Assembly: GCF_014212135.1 (NCBI RefSeq)
Contig: NZ_JACJVQ010000032.1
Coordinates: forward strand, 98,908 to 162,907
Origin: Cohnella thailandensis
GTDB lineage: Bacteria > Bacillota > Bacilli > Paenibacillales > Paenibacillaceae
Length of the DNA stretch: 64,000 nt
Direction: 5' to 3'
The position numbers were made by a program, and so were the translations under genes. Below are positions 7,494-15,441 of the stretch, in pieces (position 1 is the first letter of the stretch; the number at the start of each line of letters is the position of its first letter). A model generated the notes under the pieces. The model did not search any database. It was not told the DNA's origin and saw nothing but the letters and a program-made list of their open reading frames with translations.

Positions 7494-9167
7494 TTAAACA
7501 TCGATCAGGATCGGCAGGATCATGGGACGCTTCTTGAGCTGCGCGAACAGATACTTGGCGATCTCATCCTTCAGCGCGCGCTTCAGTGCGCTCCACTGCC
7601 GGACTTTGGCTTCTTTAAGATCCGCGAGAGTGCCAAGCGCCAGCTCTTGAATGCTGCGAATCAACTCTTCGTTGTCCTTGACGAACACGAAGCCGCGGGA
7701 GATGACGTCGGGTCCGGAGAGAATGGACCCGTCGCGCTTGCTCATCGTCACGACGACGATAAGGATTCCGTCCGCCGACAGCTGCTTGCGGTCGCGAAGG
7801 ACGACCGTGCCGATATCCCCGACGCCGAGCCCGTCGACGAACGCATCCCCGGCGGGGAGCCTGTCGCCGAGAACGGCTTTGCCGCCCGCGAACTCGACGG
7901 CGTCGCCGTTCCCGACGATAAAGATATGGCTCGGATCGACGCCGACGGATTCGGCAAGCAGCCGATGCTGGTACAGCATCCGATACTCGCCATGAATGGG
8001 CACGAAATATCGCGGCTTCATCAAGGAAAGCATCAGCTTCAATTCTTCTTGGCTGCCGTGGCCCGAGACGTGCATTCCCGTCGAAGTTCCGGATCCGTAG
8101 ATAACCTTGGCGCCTAGCTGGAACAGGTTATCGACGATCCGGGACACGTTCCGTTCGTTCCCGGGGATGGCGCCCGCCGCGATAATGACCGTATCGCCCG
8201 GATCCACGCTCATTTGCCGGTAGTTTCCGTTCGCAAGCCTGGCGAGCGCCGCCATCGCTTCGCCTTGGGAACCCGTGCAGAGAACGGCCACTTGCTCGGA
8301 CGGCAGCTTGGCGGCGGCTTCGGCATCGATCAACATGCCTTCCGGAATATCCAGATAGTTTAATTCCTGGGCGACGTTTACGACATTCACCATGCTTCGT
8401 CCGAGCAGCACCAGCTTCCGTCCCGATACCGCAGCCGCCCGAACCACCTGCTGCAGCCGATTCACGTTGGAGGCGAAGGTGGAGACGAACACCTTGCCAT
8501 CGGCATGGGAGATCGCTTCCTCGAGATGAGCGCCCACTAATCGTTCCGACGGCGTGAAGCCAGGCCGTTCCGCGTTCGTGCTCTCCGACAGGAGCAGAAA
8601 CACGCCTTTCTCTCCGATAGCCGCCATCCGATGAAGGTCGGGGTATTGGCGGTTCTCCGGGGAGAGATCGAATTTGAAATCGCCCGTATGTACGACCGTC
8701 CCTTGCGGCGTCTCGAAGACGATTCCCAGGCAATCCGGGATACTGTGGTTCGTGCGGAAGAAGGAGGTGCGAATGTCGCCGAATCGAACGACCGAATCGG
8801 CATGGATGACGTTCAGGGTCGCATTGCGCAGCAGGCCGTGCTCCTTGAGCTTCGTCTCGATCAGACCGATCGTCAGCGCCGACGCATACACCGGCACGTT
8901 CAGTTCCTTCAAGAAATAAGGAATTCCCCCGATATGATCCTCATGTCCGTGGGTGACGATCAAGGCTTTGACTTGGCTCGAATGCTCGAGCAAATAGGAA
9001 ATATCCGGAACGATCAGATCGATCCCGAGCAGGCTCTCATCCGGGAACTTCGAGCCGCAGTCGATGACGATAATATCCCCGTCGTATTGAAGGACGTACA
9101 TGTTCTTGCCGATCTCGTTCACGCCGCCGAGAGCGAAGACGGTTCCAACTTCCGAAGTGCGATTCAT
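7494..9167 (-). CDS. Ribonuclease J (J1-like)
   Basis: 557-residue metallo-beta-lactamase/beta-CASP nuclease, matching the 555-residue Bacillus RNase J proteins end to end, from VFALGGVNEIGKNMY to the C-terminal RPMILPILIDV. The zinc motif HGHEDH (residues 73-78) is complete, followed by the TGDFKFD and HVSGHGSQEE metal and beta-CASP motifs. The intact active site argues for an active J1-type 5'-3' exonuclease/endonuclease acting in mRNA turnover and rRNA maturation, rather than the weak J2 type. It sits alone; Bacilli usually carry the essential copy next to rpoY-like genes, so this may be a second paralogue (inference). Confidence 0.93.
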   Translation of the reverse strand: MNRTSEVGTVFALGGVNEIGKNMYVLQYDGDIIVIDCGSKFPDESLLGIDLIVPDISYLLEHSSQVKALIVTHGHEDHIGGIPYFLKELNVPVYASALTIGLIETKLKEHGLLRNATLNVIHADSVVRFGDIRTSFFRTNHSIPDCLGIVFETPQGTVVHTGDFKFDLSPENRQYPDLHRMAAIGEKGVFLLLSESTNAERPGFTPSERLVGAHLEEAISHADGKVFVSTFASNVNRLQQVVRAAAVSGRKLVLLGRSMVNVVNVAQELNYLDIPEGMLIDAEAAAKLPSEQVAVLCTGSQGEAMAALARLANGNYRQMSVDPGDTVIIAAGAIPGNERNVSRIVDNLFQLGAKVIYGSGTSTGMHVSGHGSQEELKLMLSLMKPRYFVPIHGEYRMLYQHRLLAESVGVDPSHIFIVGNGDAVEFAGGKAVLGDRLPAGDAFVDGLGVGDIGTVVLRDRKQLSADGILIVVVTMSKRDGSILSGPDVISRGFVFVKDNEELIRSIQELALGTLADLKEAKVRQWSALKRALKDEIAKYLFAQLKKRPMILPILIDV

Positions 9168-9287
9168 TTCGATTCTCCCTTTGTCTCATTATGCAAAGTA
9201 TTATGAGATCGGACCCATGGGCTTATTCGGGATCGGATCGGCAAAAGTTACATTTTAATTACAAATAAGGGTTTATATCGAAAACGA

Positions 9288-9316
9288 TTGCCGGGGGGAT
9301 GGATGTTTGTTATAGT
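9288..9316 (+). promoter_or_regulatory. Sigma-A promoter of the c-di-AMP riboswitch
   Basis: TTGCCG (9288-9293), 17-bp spacer, TATAGT (9311-9316). The implied start near 9323 is some 30 bases before the riboswitch aptamer. Confidence 0.55.
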
Positions 9317-9349
9317 AGAAAAATAGTCTAATCTTAACTGAATATTGCG

Positions 9350-9475
9350 TCTATTAGCTTAGTTTCCGGCTATGCCGGAGAGCGGGGGAACCAATCAATT
9401 GGGGCGAATCGATCCGATCGGATCGTAGGGGACCATCTAACCCGAGCCCGTCAGCTAACCTCGTCAGCTTAGGAT
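9350..9475 (+). ncRNA. c-di-AMP riboswitch (ydaO/yuaA leader)
   Basis: The region has the conserved landmarks of the ydaO-yuaA aptamer in order: hairpin ccggctatgccgg (9366-9378), gggggaacc (9384-9392), attggggcgaatc (9398-9410), a variable hairpin (9411-9424), taggggacc (9426-9434) and the 3' core cccgagcccgtcagctaacc (9441-9460) continuing into tcgtcagc. This RNA binds cyclic di-AMP, which in known cases promotes termination, and it controls wall, potassium and osmolyte genes. A terminator at 9523-9546 lies between it and the KamA gene. Ends are approximate. Confidence 0.88.
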
Positions 9476-9522
9476 GGGTCAATCATACGCGCAGCGGAGG
9501 ATTTGTCCTCGGCTTGTCTTTT

Positions 9523-9546
9523 GACCCGTGCAACGGGTCTTTTTTG
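9523..9546 (+). terminator. Riboswitch-controlled terminator before the KamA gene
   Basis: Stem gacccgt/acgggtc (9523-9529 and 9533-9539) with a 3-base loop and seven T (9540-9546 and beyond). Its place, 50 bases after the aptamer and 52 bases before the ATG at 9598, fits the expression platform of an OFF-type c-di-AMP switch. Confidence 0.82.
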
Positions 9547-9597
9547 TTGCCCAAAAGAGACCCGGCAAGTTCAAAAAACAGGTAAAGGAGAGTGCCG

Positions 9598-10791
9598 ATG
9601 CCTCAGCCGAAGTATTTGACGAACATCGACAGGATCGCGCAAATCCCGGAGTCGGAGAGAGAACGACTCAAGCGGATAACCGAGAAATTCGTATTTAGAG
9701 TCAACGATTACTATTTGAATCTTATCGATTGGAACGATCCGGACGATCCGATCCGCAAGCTGGTCATCCCGAATGCGGATGAGCTCGGGGAGTACGGCCG
9801 TTGGGACGCTTCGGACGAGGATACGAATTACGTCGTCCCCGGCTGCCAGCACAAATACGGAACGACGGCGCTGCTCATCGTCTCGGAGGTATGCGGAGCT
9901 TATTGCCGCTATTGCTTCCGCAAGCGCCTATTCCGCAACGATGTCAAGGAAGCCGTGACGGACGTGGAGCCGGGCTTGAATTACATCGCGGAGCATCCGG
10001 AGATCAACAACGTGCTATTGACCGGCGGAGACAGCCTTATTCTCGGAACTCCCAGAATTCGGGCCATCCTTGAACGGCTTAGGGAAATCGATCATGTCAA
10101 GATCATCCGAATGGGATCCAAGATTCCCGTCTTCAATCCGATGAGGATCTACGAGGACGAGGAGCTTCTGGCGACGATTCGAGAATTCTCGACCCCGGAG
10201 CGAAGGATTTACGTCATGGCGCATATCAACCATCCCCGGGAGATAACGCCGGAAGCCGTCAAAGGCTTCGAGGCGCTGCACCAGGCGGGAGCCATCGTCG
10301 TGAACCAAACGCCCGTGCTGCGAGGGATTAACGATGACCCGAAGATTCTAGGGGAATTGCTGGATAGACTGTCGTGGGCCGGAGTGACTCCTTATTATTT
10401 CTTCGTGAATCGGCCGGTGGCGGGCAATAAAGCGTTCGTGCTGTCTTTGCGCAGAGTGTATGAGATCGTCGAACGGGCTAAAGCGATGACATCGGGACTT
10501 GGCAAGCGAGTTCGGCTCTCGATGAGCCACACCTCGGGCAAGATCGAGATTCTGGCCATCGAGAACGGCAAAGCTTATCTGAAGTACCATCAGTCGAGAG
10601 ACGGTCAATACGGCCGATTCATGGAGCTGGATTGCCCGGAAGAGGCTGCCTGGTTCGACGATTTGCCCGGCAGCGAGAAGTTCTGGACTAAGCCGAAGAA
10701 GAGGACGAAGGAAGTCGTATCCGTTAACGCCATGCCGGATCTTCCGTCCGGAAAGGCGAATTCGCCGGTGCGAACGGCTGCGTCTAAATAA
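9598..10791 (+). CDS. KamA family radical SAM protein (lysine 2,3-aminomutase-like)
   Basis: 397 residues from the ATG at 9598, 7 bases after aaaggag; the GTG at 9592 is too close to that site. The radical SAM iron-sulfur motif is C99-GAY-C103-RY-C106. LLTGGDSL and the C-terminal MSHTSGKIEIL segment, whose lysine is the likely PLP anchor, match lysine 2,3-aminomutases. The enzyme would convert L-lysine to beta-lysine using PLP, SAM and a 4Fe-4S cluster, or modify a related substrate. No AblB-type acetyltransferase is adjacent. The preceding c-di-AMP riboswitch ties expression to osmotic signalling, which suits beta-lysine as a compatible-solute precursor (inference). Confidence 0.85.
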   Translation: MPQPKYLTNIDRIAQIPESERERLKRITEKFVFRVNDYYLNLIDWNDPDDPIRKLVIPNADELGEYGRWDASDEDTNYVVPGCQHKYGTTALLIVSEVCGAYCRYCFRKRLFRNDVKEAVTDVEPGLNYIAEHPEINNVLLTGGDSLILGTPRIRAILERLREIDHVKIIRMGSKIPVFNPMRIYEDEELLATIREFSTPERRIYVMAHINHPREITPEAVKGFEALHQAGAIVVNQTPVLRGINDDPKILGELLDRLSWAGVTPYYFFVNRPVAGNKAFVLSLRRVYEIVERAKAMTSGLGKRVRLSMSHTSGKIEILAIENGKAYLKYHQSRDGQYGRFMELDCPEEAAWFDDLPGSEKFWTKPKKRTKEVVSVNAMPDLPSGKANSPVRTAASK

Positions 10792-10801
10792 GAAGGGTCG
10801 G

Positions 10802-10830
10802 AAAGGGGGATTCCTCCTCTCTTTGTTTTT
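10802..10830 (+). terminator. Terminator after the KamA gene
   Basis: Stem aaaggggg/cctctcttt with G-U pairs around an attcct-type loop, followed by gttttt. It starts a few bases after the KamA stop at 10791. Confidence 0.6.
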
Positions 10831-10894
10831 GTCCCGGTATGCAGGTCCGCGGGAGAACGCATACTACAGAAAACGAAAGGGCGTGCGTTCGATC

Positions 10895-11242
10895 ATGGTA
10901 TCTTTTATCCTGAAATGGCTGATTAACGGGGCAATCGTGACCTTTCTCCTTGTTTATTACACGGAAGCTTCTTACCTCGGGGCGTTCGTCGCGGCCACGT
11001 TCCTAACCGTCATCTCTTATTTCGTCGGAGACCAGTTTATTTTGCGAATGACGAACAACGCGGTAGCGACCGTGGCCGATGCGGCGATTGCATTCGTCTT
11101 CCTATGGTTCGTCGCGGCGATGATGAACTGGAGTTTAAGCGTCGGCGAGAACTTGGCGATGGTCATCATCCTCGGCATTGCGGAAGCGATCGTTCATCGA
11201 TACATTCTGCCCGTCGACTTCAGAGTCGCGACGAACGACTGA
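10895..11242 (+). CDS. DUF2512 (YndM-like) membrane protein
   Basis: 115 residues with four predicted transmembrane segments (about 4-24, 28-47, 54-74 and 80-100), the size and pattern of DUF2512/YndM-family proteins of Bacilli, whose role is unknown. The start at ATG 10895 is preferred because it begins directly with the first membrane helix; a GTG at 10883 is only two bases from the aaagg ribosome binding site. It is transcribed alone. Confidence 0.65.
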   Translation: MVSFILKWLINGAIVTFLLVYYTEASYLGAFVAATFLTVISYFVGDQFILRMTNNAVATVADAAIAFVFLWFVAAMMNWSLSVGENLAMVIILGIAEAIVHRYILPVDFRVATND

Positions 11243-11360
11243 GCCGGACCTTGGAACCAACGGAAGAGCTGCGCCTATGCGCGGTTCTTTGTCATTTCCG
11301 AGGAGAAACCTTGCTTGCCAATCCCCGTAAAAGGAGCATTAGCTCTGAGGGGGAACCAAA

Positions 11361-12419
11361 TTGGAGAAAACTTTGGCGGAATTGTTCCGGCAGCCGCGGG
11401 TTCGCAAGTGGGCAGAGAAACCGAATCATCGATTGTCGGTAGGTATCATTCAGGGAGACGACCGAACGGTATGGGAAAAGGGCGCGCCGCGAGGATCGGG
11501 CATAAGCAACGGCTTATACGAAATCGGTTCGATAACCAAAACGATGGTGGGATTGATTCTTGCCATCGGTGAGAAGGAAGGACGGTGGAACTCGGCGGAG
11601 AGGCTTGCGGACCTCGTTCCGGAATGGAAGGAGAGTCCGTTCGCCCGAGAGACCTCTTTGCTTCAGCTTGCCACCCATACTTCGGGACTTCCCGTCGTTC
11701 CAAGCAACCTGAGGGCGACGATAAACGACCGGATGAATCCATACTCCGGTTATACGGAGCGGCATCTAAACGAAAGCGTCCTGTCCGAGAAAAAGAGACA
11801 AACGGGCTCGCATCGCTACTCGAATTACGGATTCGGATTGCTGGGTTGGGCTCTCGCCAGACGCTTAGGGATGAGCTTAAACGACATGATCGGGAGCTGC
11901 ATCGCCGAACCGTTCGGCATGACGAATACCGGAGTCGCGTCTTCGGGATCGCTGTCGGCCTCTTTGGTTCCCGTCTACCGGGCGAGCGGCAAGCCGACGA
12001 GACATTGGGACTTCTCGGATGCGTTAGGCGGTGCCGGCGCCGTACGTTCCACGATAGACGATATGCTGCTTTATCTGGAAGCCCACCTGAACGAGTCGGA
12101 GGAGGAGCCGATGGGGAGGGCGATCGCATTGGCTGTGCAAGAGCACCAAGCTCTCATGCCCAAGCGGGGAATCGGGGTCGGTTACGCATGGATGAGGTAC
12201 CGGGAGAAGGATGGAACTCTTACCCATTGGCATAATGGCGGCACGTACGGCTCGAGCTCCTTTATCTCCTTTAACCGGGAGAACAGAACGGGATTTGTCG
12301 TCCTATCCAACTATGGCTCTTCCGCCTGGAGCCAACTGGCGCCGATGCTCGGGATTAAGCCTATGTCCGTTGACGGATTCGCATCGATGCTCAATAAAGA
12401 ACTTTACGAATTGAAATAA
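11361..12419 (+). CDS. Serine hydrolase, beta-lactamase class C/PBP4* family
   Basis: 352 residues from the TTG at 11361, preceded at the right distance by gaggggg. Active-site motifs of the family are all present: Ser57-I-T-Lys60, Tyr153-S-Asn155 and a C-terminal HNGG near residue 293 in place of KTG. No signal peptide is visible, so a cytosolic esterase or peptidase is more likely than a secreted beta-lactamase. Many such proteins in Bacilli have no known substrate. It ends just before a bidirectional terminator. Confidence 0.85.
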   Translation: MEKTLAELFRQPRVRKWAEKPNHRLSVGIIQGDDRTVWEKGAPRGSGISNGLYEIGSITKTMVGLILAIGEKEGRWNSAERLADLVPEWKESPFARETSLLQLATHTSGLPVVPSNLRATINDRMNPYSGYTERHLNESVLSEKKRQTGSHRYSNYGFGLLGWALARRLGMSLNDMIGSCIAEPFGMTNTGVASSGSLSASLVPVYRASGKPTRHWDFSDALGGAGAVRSTIDDMLLYLEAHLNESEEEPMGRAIALAVQEHQALMPKRGIGVGYAWMRYREKDGTLTHWHNGGTYGSSSFISFNRENRTGFVVLSNYGSSAWSQLAPMLGIKPMSVDGFASMLNKELYELK

Positions 12420-12421
12420 GA

Positions 12422-12453
12422 AAGAGGGGCGTCTCCGTCGAGACGTCCCTCTT
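12422..12453. terminator. Bidirectional terminator between the serine hydrolase and namA
   Basis: Arms aagaggggcgtctc (12422-12435) and gagacgtccctctt (12440-12453), 14 bp with a single wobble or mismatch and a 4-base loop. It separates two convergent genes. Confidence 0.8.
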
Positions 12454-12468
12454 GCAGTCTAAGCGATT

Positions 12469-13497
12469 TTACCGTACGTAAATCCCTCTTTCATATTGAA
12501 CGGGAGGCTCGACCTTCCGAGCCACCGCGCGGATCGCGTGCATCGCCCAATAGGGATCGTCCAGCATGCCGCGGCCTATGGCGACGAGGTCGGCGTCTCC
12601 GTTGGCGAGCGCCGCTTCCGCGACATACGGATCCTCCAGGATACCGACCGCGATAACGGGCACGCCTAGTTCATGTCTATAAGCGCGGGCGAACGGTACC
12701 TGGTAGCCGGGATGGTTGCCGGGCTTGCGCTTGCCGGCCGGAGCTTCTCCGCCGCTGGAGACGTGGAAGACATCGACGCCGGCTTCCTTGTAGCTATGGG
12801 CCATCCGAAGGGAATGCTCCAAATCATAGCCTCCGTCCATGTATTCGACGGCCGAGATTCGGAAGATGAGCGGCATATCGTCCGGCATGACGCTTCGGAC
12901 GGCTTGTATGACTTCCACGCCGAACCTCGACAGATCCTGGCCGTATTCGTCCGCGCGGTCGTTGATGCCCGGAGAGTGGAACTGATGAATCAGATAACCG
13001 TGCGCTCCGTGCAGCTCGATAACGTCGAAACCAGCCTCCACGGCGCGGCGAGTCGCTTCCTTGAACTTGACGACCATCCCGCGAACCTCTTCGGTCGAGA
13101 GGGCGCGCGGCGGATTCTTGATGCCTTGGACCGGAATGCCGGAAGCTCCGACCGGCTGCGCGGCATCCTCGGCCTTGCGGCCGGCATGCGCGATCTGAAC
13201 GCCGATCTTGGCGCCGTATTTATGCACCTCGTCGACGATTCTCTTGAAGGCGGGAATCTGCTCGTCCGACCATAACCCCAGATCTTTCGAGGTAATGCGG
13301 CCGTCCGGCTCGACGTCGGTCATCTCCACGATGAGGAGTCCGGCGCCGCCGACGGCTCTGGAGACATAATGAACGAAGTGCCAATCGTTAGGGATTCCGT
13401 CAAGCGCGTCGACCGAATATTGACACATCGGGGGCATTACGATGCGGTTTTTTAAAGTCAGTCCTTTCAACGACCAAGGTTGATCCAGATAGCTCAT
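12469..13497 (-). CDS. namA: NADPH dehydrogenase NamA (old yellow enzyme, YqjM type)
   Basis: 342-residue FMN-dependent TIM-barrel oxidoreductase, close to the 338 residues of Bacillus YqjM. It has the YqjM-type signature PPMCQYS, with Cys25 and Tyr27 tuning the flavin and binding substrate, IAHAGRKA (substrate-binding His plus the following Arg), ELHGAHGYLIHQFHSPGIN and the FMN phosphate site AIGRGMLDDPYW. It reduces alpha,beta-unsaturated carbonyls, nitro compounds and quinones with NADPH, usually as part of electrophile and oxidative stress defence. It is monocistronic, and no operator was identified upstream. Confidence 0.92.
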   Translation of the reverse strand: MSYLDQPWSLKGLTLKNRIVMPPMCQYSVDALDGIPNDWHFVHYVSRAVGGAGLLIVEMTDVEPDGRITSKDLGLWSDEQIPAFKRIVDEVHKYGAKIGVQIAHAGRKAEDAAQPVGASGIPVQGIKNPPRALSTEEVRGMVVKFKEATRRAVEAGFDVIELHGAHGYLIHQFHSPGINDRADEYGQDLSRFGVEVIQAVRSVMPDDMPLIFRISAVEYMDGGYDLEHSLRMAHSYKEAGVDVFHVSSGGEAPAGKRKPGNHPGYQVPFARAYRHELGVPVIAVGILEDPYVAEAALANGDADLVAIGRGMLDDPYWAMHAIRAVARKVEPPVQYERGIYVR

Positions 13498-13663
13498 TCC
13501 ATCCGCTCCTTATCCAATCGTTTTTTACTGTGTTTGACGTTAATACTATAAGGATAAAGGAGGCTTTTCAACCAAGCTTCTTTTTATCTTGCTTTTCTTA
13601 TGGGAATGCGAAACAATATTAGCATGGAAAAAGCGACACGCATATCAGGAGGCTGGCGAACAG

Positions 13664-13873
13664 GTGAATAGCACGCTCTGGCTGGTGGTTGCCGTCGTTG
13701 TCGTGATGATAGCGGGACTTATCGGCACGATCATGATCGGACAATCCCCAAGCAACCGGGAGGAGAACTCTCAATACTCCAGAAATTCGGGTAAGATCTG
13801 GGCGAATCTGACCTGGATTTACGCGATCGGGATGATCCTCGTCGTGCTGCTCGTGATCTGGTTATTTCAATAG
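13664..13873 (+). CDS. Small two-helix membrane protein, unknown
   Basis: 69 residues from the GTG at 13664, chosen because caggagg ends 11 bases upstream. Two hydrophobic helices (about residues 4-24 and 48-68) flank a polar loop with SPSNREENSQYSRNSGK. There is no recognisable family; it resembles the many short membrane proteins of Bacilli that are expressed in stress or sporulation. It has its own terminator. Confidence 0.55.
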   Translation: MNSTLWLVVAVVVVMIAGLIGTIMIGQSPSNREENSQYSRNSGKIWANLTWIYAIGMILVVLLVIWLFQ

Positions 13874-13890
13874 ATCGGGATATCGTCATA

Positions 13891-13916
13891 AGGGTCGCTC
13901 CGATGCGGCTCTTTTT
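13891..13916 (+). terminator. Terminator after the small membrane protein gene
   Basis: Stem agggtcgc/gcggctct (8 bp with two G-U pairs) and a tccgat loop, then ttttt. Confidence 0.65.
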
Positions 13917-14012
13917 AATTGGTTAAGAAAAAGCTGTAACCCGAATCATAGACGTGTCTCGGAACTTTCATTATCATAAGAACCAAATCTACCCGGACGG
14001 GAGACGTTAATC

Positions 14013-15302
14013 ATGCCATCGAACGAAATGCAGCCAGCCCAGCAGCTTCTCCTGCTCATGGAGCGAATTTACCGGTACGGGATGACGACGACCTCCGGAG
14101 GCAATCTGTCGATCCGCGGGGCCGACGGGGATATTTGGATTACGCCGTCGGGAGTGGACAAGGGAGCGTTGACCGCGGAAGACATGGTATGCGTGCAAGC
14201 GGACGGTTCGGTTCGGGGCAAGCACAAGCCCTCCAGCGAATTTCCGTTTCACCGTTTGATTTACGAGACGAGGCCCGATTTGCGGGCGATCGTCCATGCG
14301 CATCCGCCGGCGCTCGTCTCCTTCAGCATCGTAAGGCGGATTCCCGATACCCGGCTGCTCCCGAACGAACGGCTGATTTGCGGACGGATCGGAATGGCGC
14401 CGTATGCGCTTCCCGGAAGCGAAGAGCTCGGCCGCAACATCGCCAAGGTATTCGGGGAAGGCGTCAACTCGGTCATGCTGGAGAATCACGGCGTCGTGGT
14501 CGGAGGCCAAGACCTCTTCGAAGCGTTCCGCGTGTTCGAGACGCTGGACTATTGCGCCAGGCTGGAGATCGAAGCATCGAGAATCGGGCGTCCGACTCTG
14601 CTGACCGACGAGGATTACGAAATCGTCAAGAAGAGCGCGTTGTCGCTGCCCGCACACCGCAGCGAAGGCATCGACGCGAGCGAGCTGGAGATCCGGCGCA
14701 CGATGTGCGGATTCATTCGCAGAGCCTACGACCAGGGACTGTTCACCAGCACGCAGGGAACGTTCTCCCAGCGCTTGAACGGGACGGATTTTCTGATCAC
14801 TCCTTACGGGATCGATCGCAAGTACCTGCAGCCGGAGGAGCTCGTTCGCGTCCGGAACGGGACGAGCGAGGAAGGAAAGCTTCCCAGCCAGTCCGTTCGT
14901 TTCCATCAAGCGATCTACGAGCAGCAGAAGCATGTCGATTCGGTTATCCTGGCGCATCCGCCGTACATCATGGCCTTCGCCGTAACGGATCTGCCGTTCG
15001 ACTCCCGGACGATTCCGGAGAGCTATATCCTGCTTCGCGGGATGCCCAAGCTATCCTTCGAATCTTTATATAACGAGCCGGAGGAGACCGCCGCGCTGTT
15101 CAAGCCGAACACGCCGATCGCCATCGTCCGCAACAACTGTATCGTCGTTACGGGCCAAGGCTTGCTGAACACGTTCGATCGCCTGGAGGTCGCCGAATAC
15201 AGCGCCAAGTCGATTCTCTCCGCGCGCGCCCTCGGACATGTGGCTCCTATCGAAGACGACGAGATCCGGGATTTGAAGCAGGCCTTTAAACTGGAGGATT
15301 AA
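14013..15302 (+). CDS. Tandem class II aldolase/adducin domain protein
   Basis: 429 residues, about twice the length of a single class II aldolase. The first domain (about 1-215) keeps the full metal site: His95 and His97 in VHAHPP, His159 in ENHG, and the catalytic glutamate in SSEFPFH (Glu76). It also has the phosphate-binding TSGGNLS. The second domain (about 225-425) repeats the fold, but reads ILAHPP, RNNC and PSQSVRFH at the equivalent places, so two of three zinc ligands and the glutamate are gone. The active half would cleave a phospho-sugar such as fuculose- or ribulose-phosphate; the second half is probably structural. It is followed by a terminator. Confidence 0.85.
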   Translation: MPSNEMQPAQQLLLLMERIYRYGMTTTSGGNLSIRGADGDIWITPSGVDKGALTAEDMVCVQADGSVRGKHKPSSEFPFHRLIYETRPDLRAIVHAHPPALVSFSIVRRIPDTRLLPNERLICGRIGMAPYALPGSEELGRNIAKVFGEGVNSVMLENHGVVVGGQDLFEAFRVFETLDYCARLEIEASRIGRPTLLTDEDYEIVKKSALSLPAHRSEGIDASELEIRRTMCGFIRRAYDQGLFTSTQGTFSQRLNGTDFLITPYGIDRKYLQPEELVRVRNGTSEEGKLPSQSVRFHQAIYEQQKHVDSVILAHPPYIMAFAVTDLPFDSRTIPESYILLRGMPKLSFESLYNEPEETAALFKPNTPIAIVRNNCIVVTGQGLLNTFDRLEVAEYSAKSILSARALGHVAPIEDDEIRDLKQAFKLED

Positions 15303-15341
15303 CTTTACCCGACTTCCGACTACAAACAATCGGATGGGAAG

Positions 15342-15376
15342 GACCGATTCGGCTTAGGCCGCAATCGGTCTTTCTT
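15342..15376 (+). terminator. Terminator after the aldolase gene
   Basis: Arms gaccgatt (15342-15349) and aatcggtc (15363-15370), 8 bp perfect, followed by tttctt. It isolates the aldolase gene from copA. Confidence 0.75.
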
Positions 15377-15441
15377 CGTTCGCTCCGCATATATTCCCTA
15401 TTAGAAGATTGTCCGACAAGCAAGCCTTTTTGGAGGGATCT

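Noticed and set aside
10796..10894. Longer start of the DUF2512 protein
   Set aside because: The extension would lie over the KamA terminator and has no ribosome binding site; the first membrane helix begins at ATG 10895.
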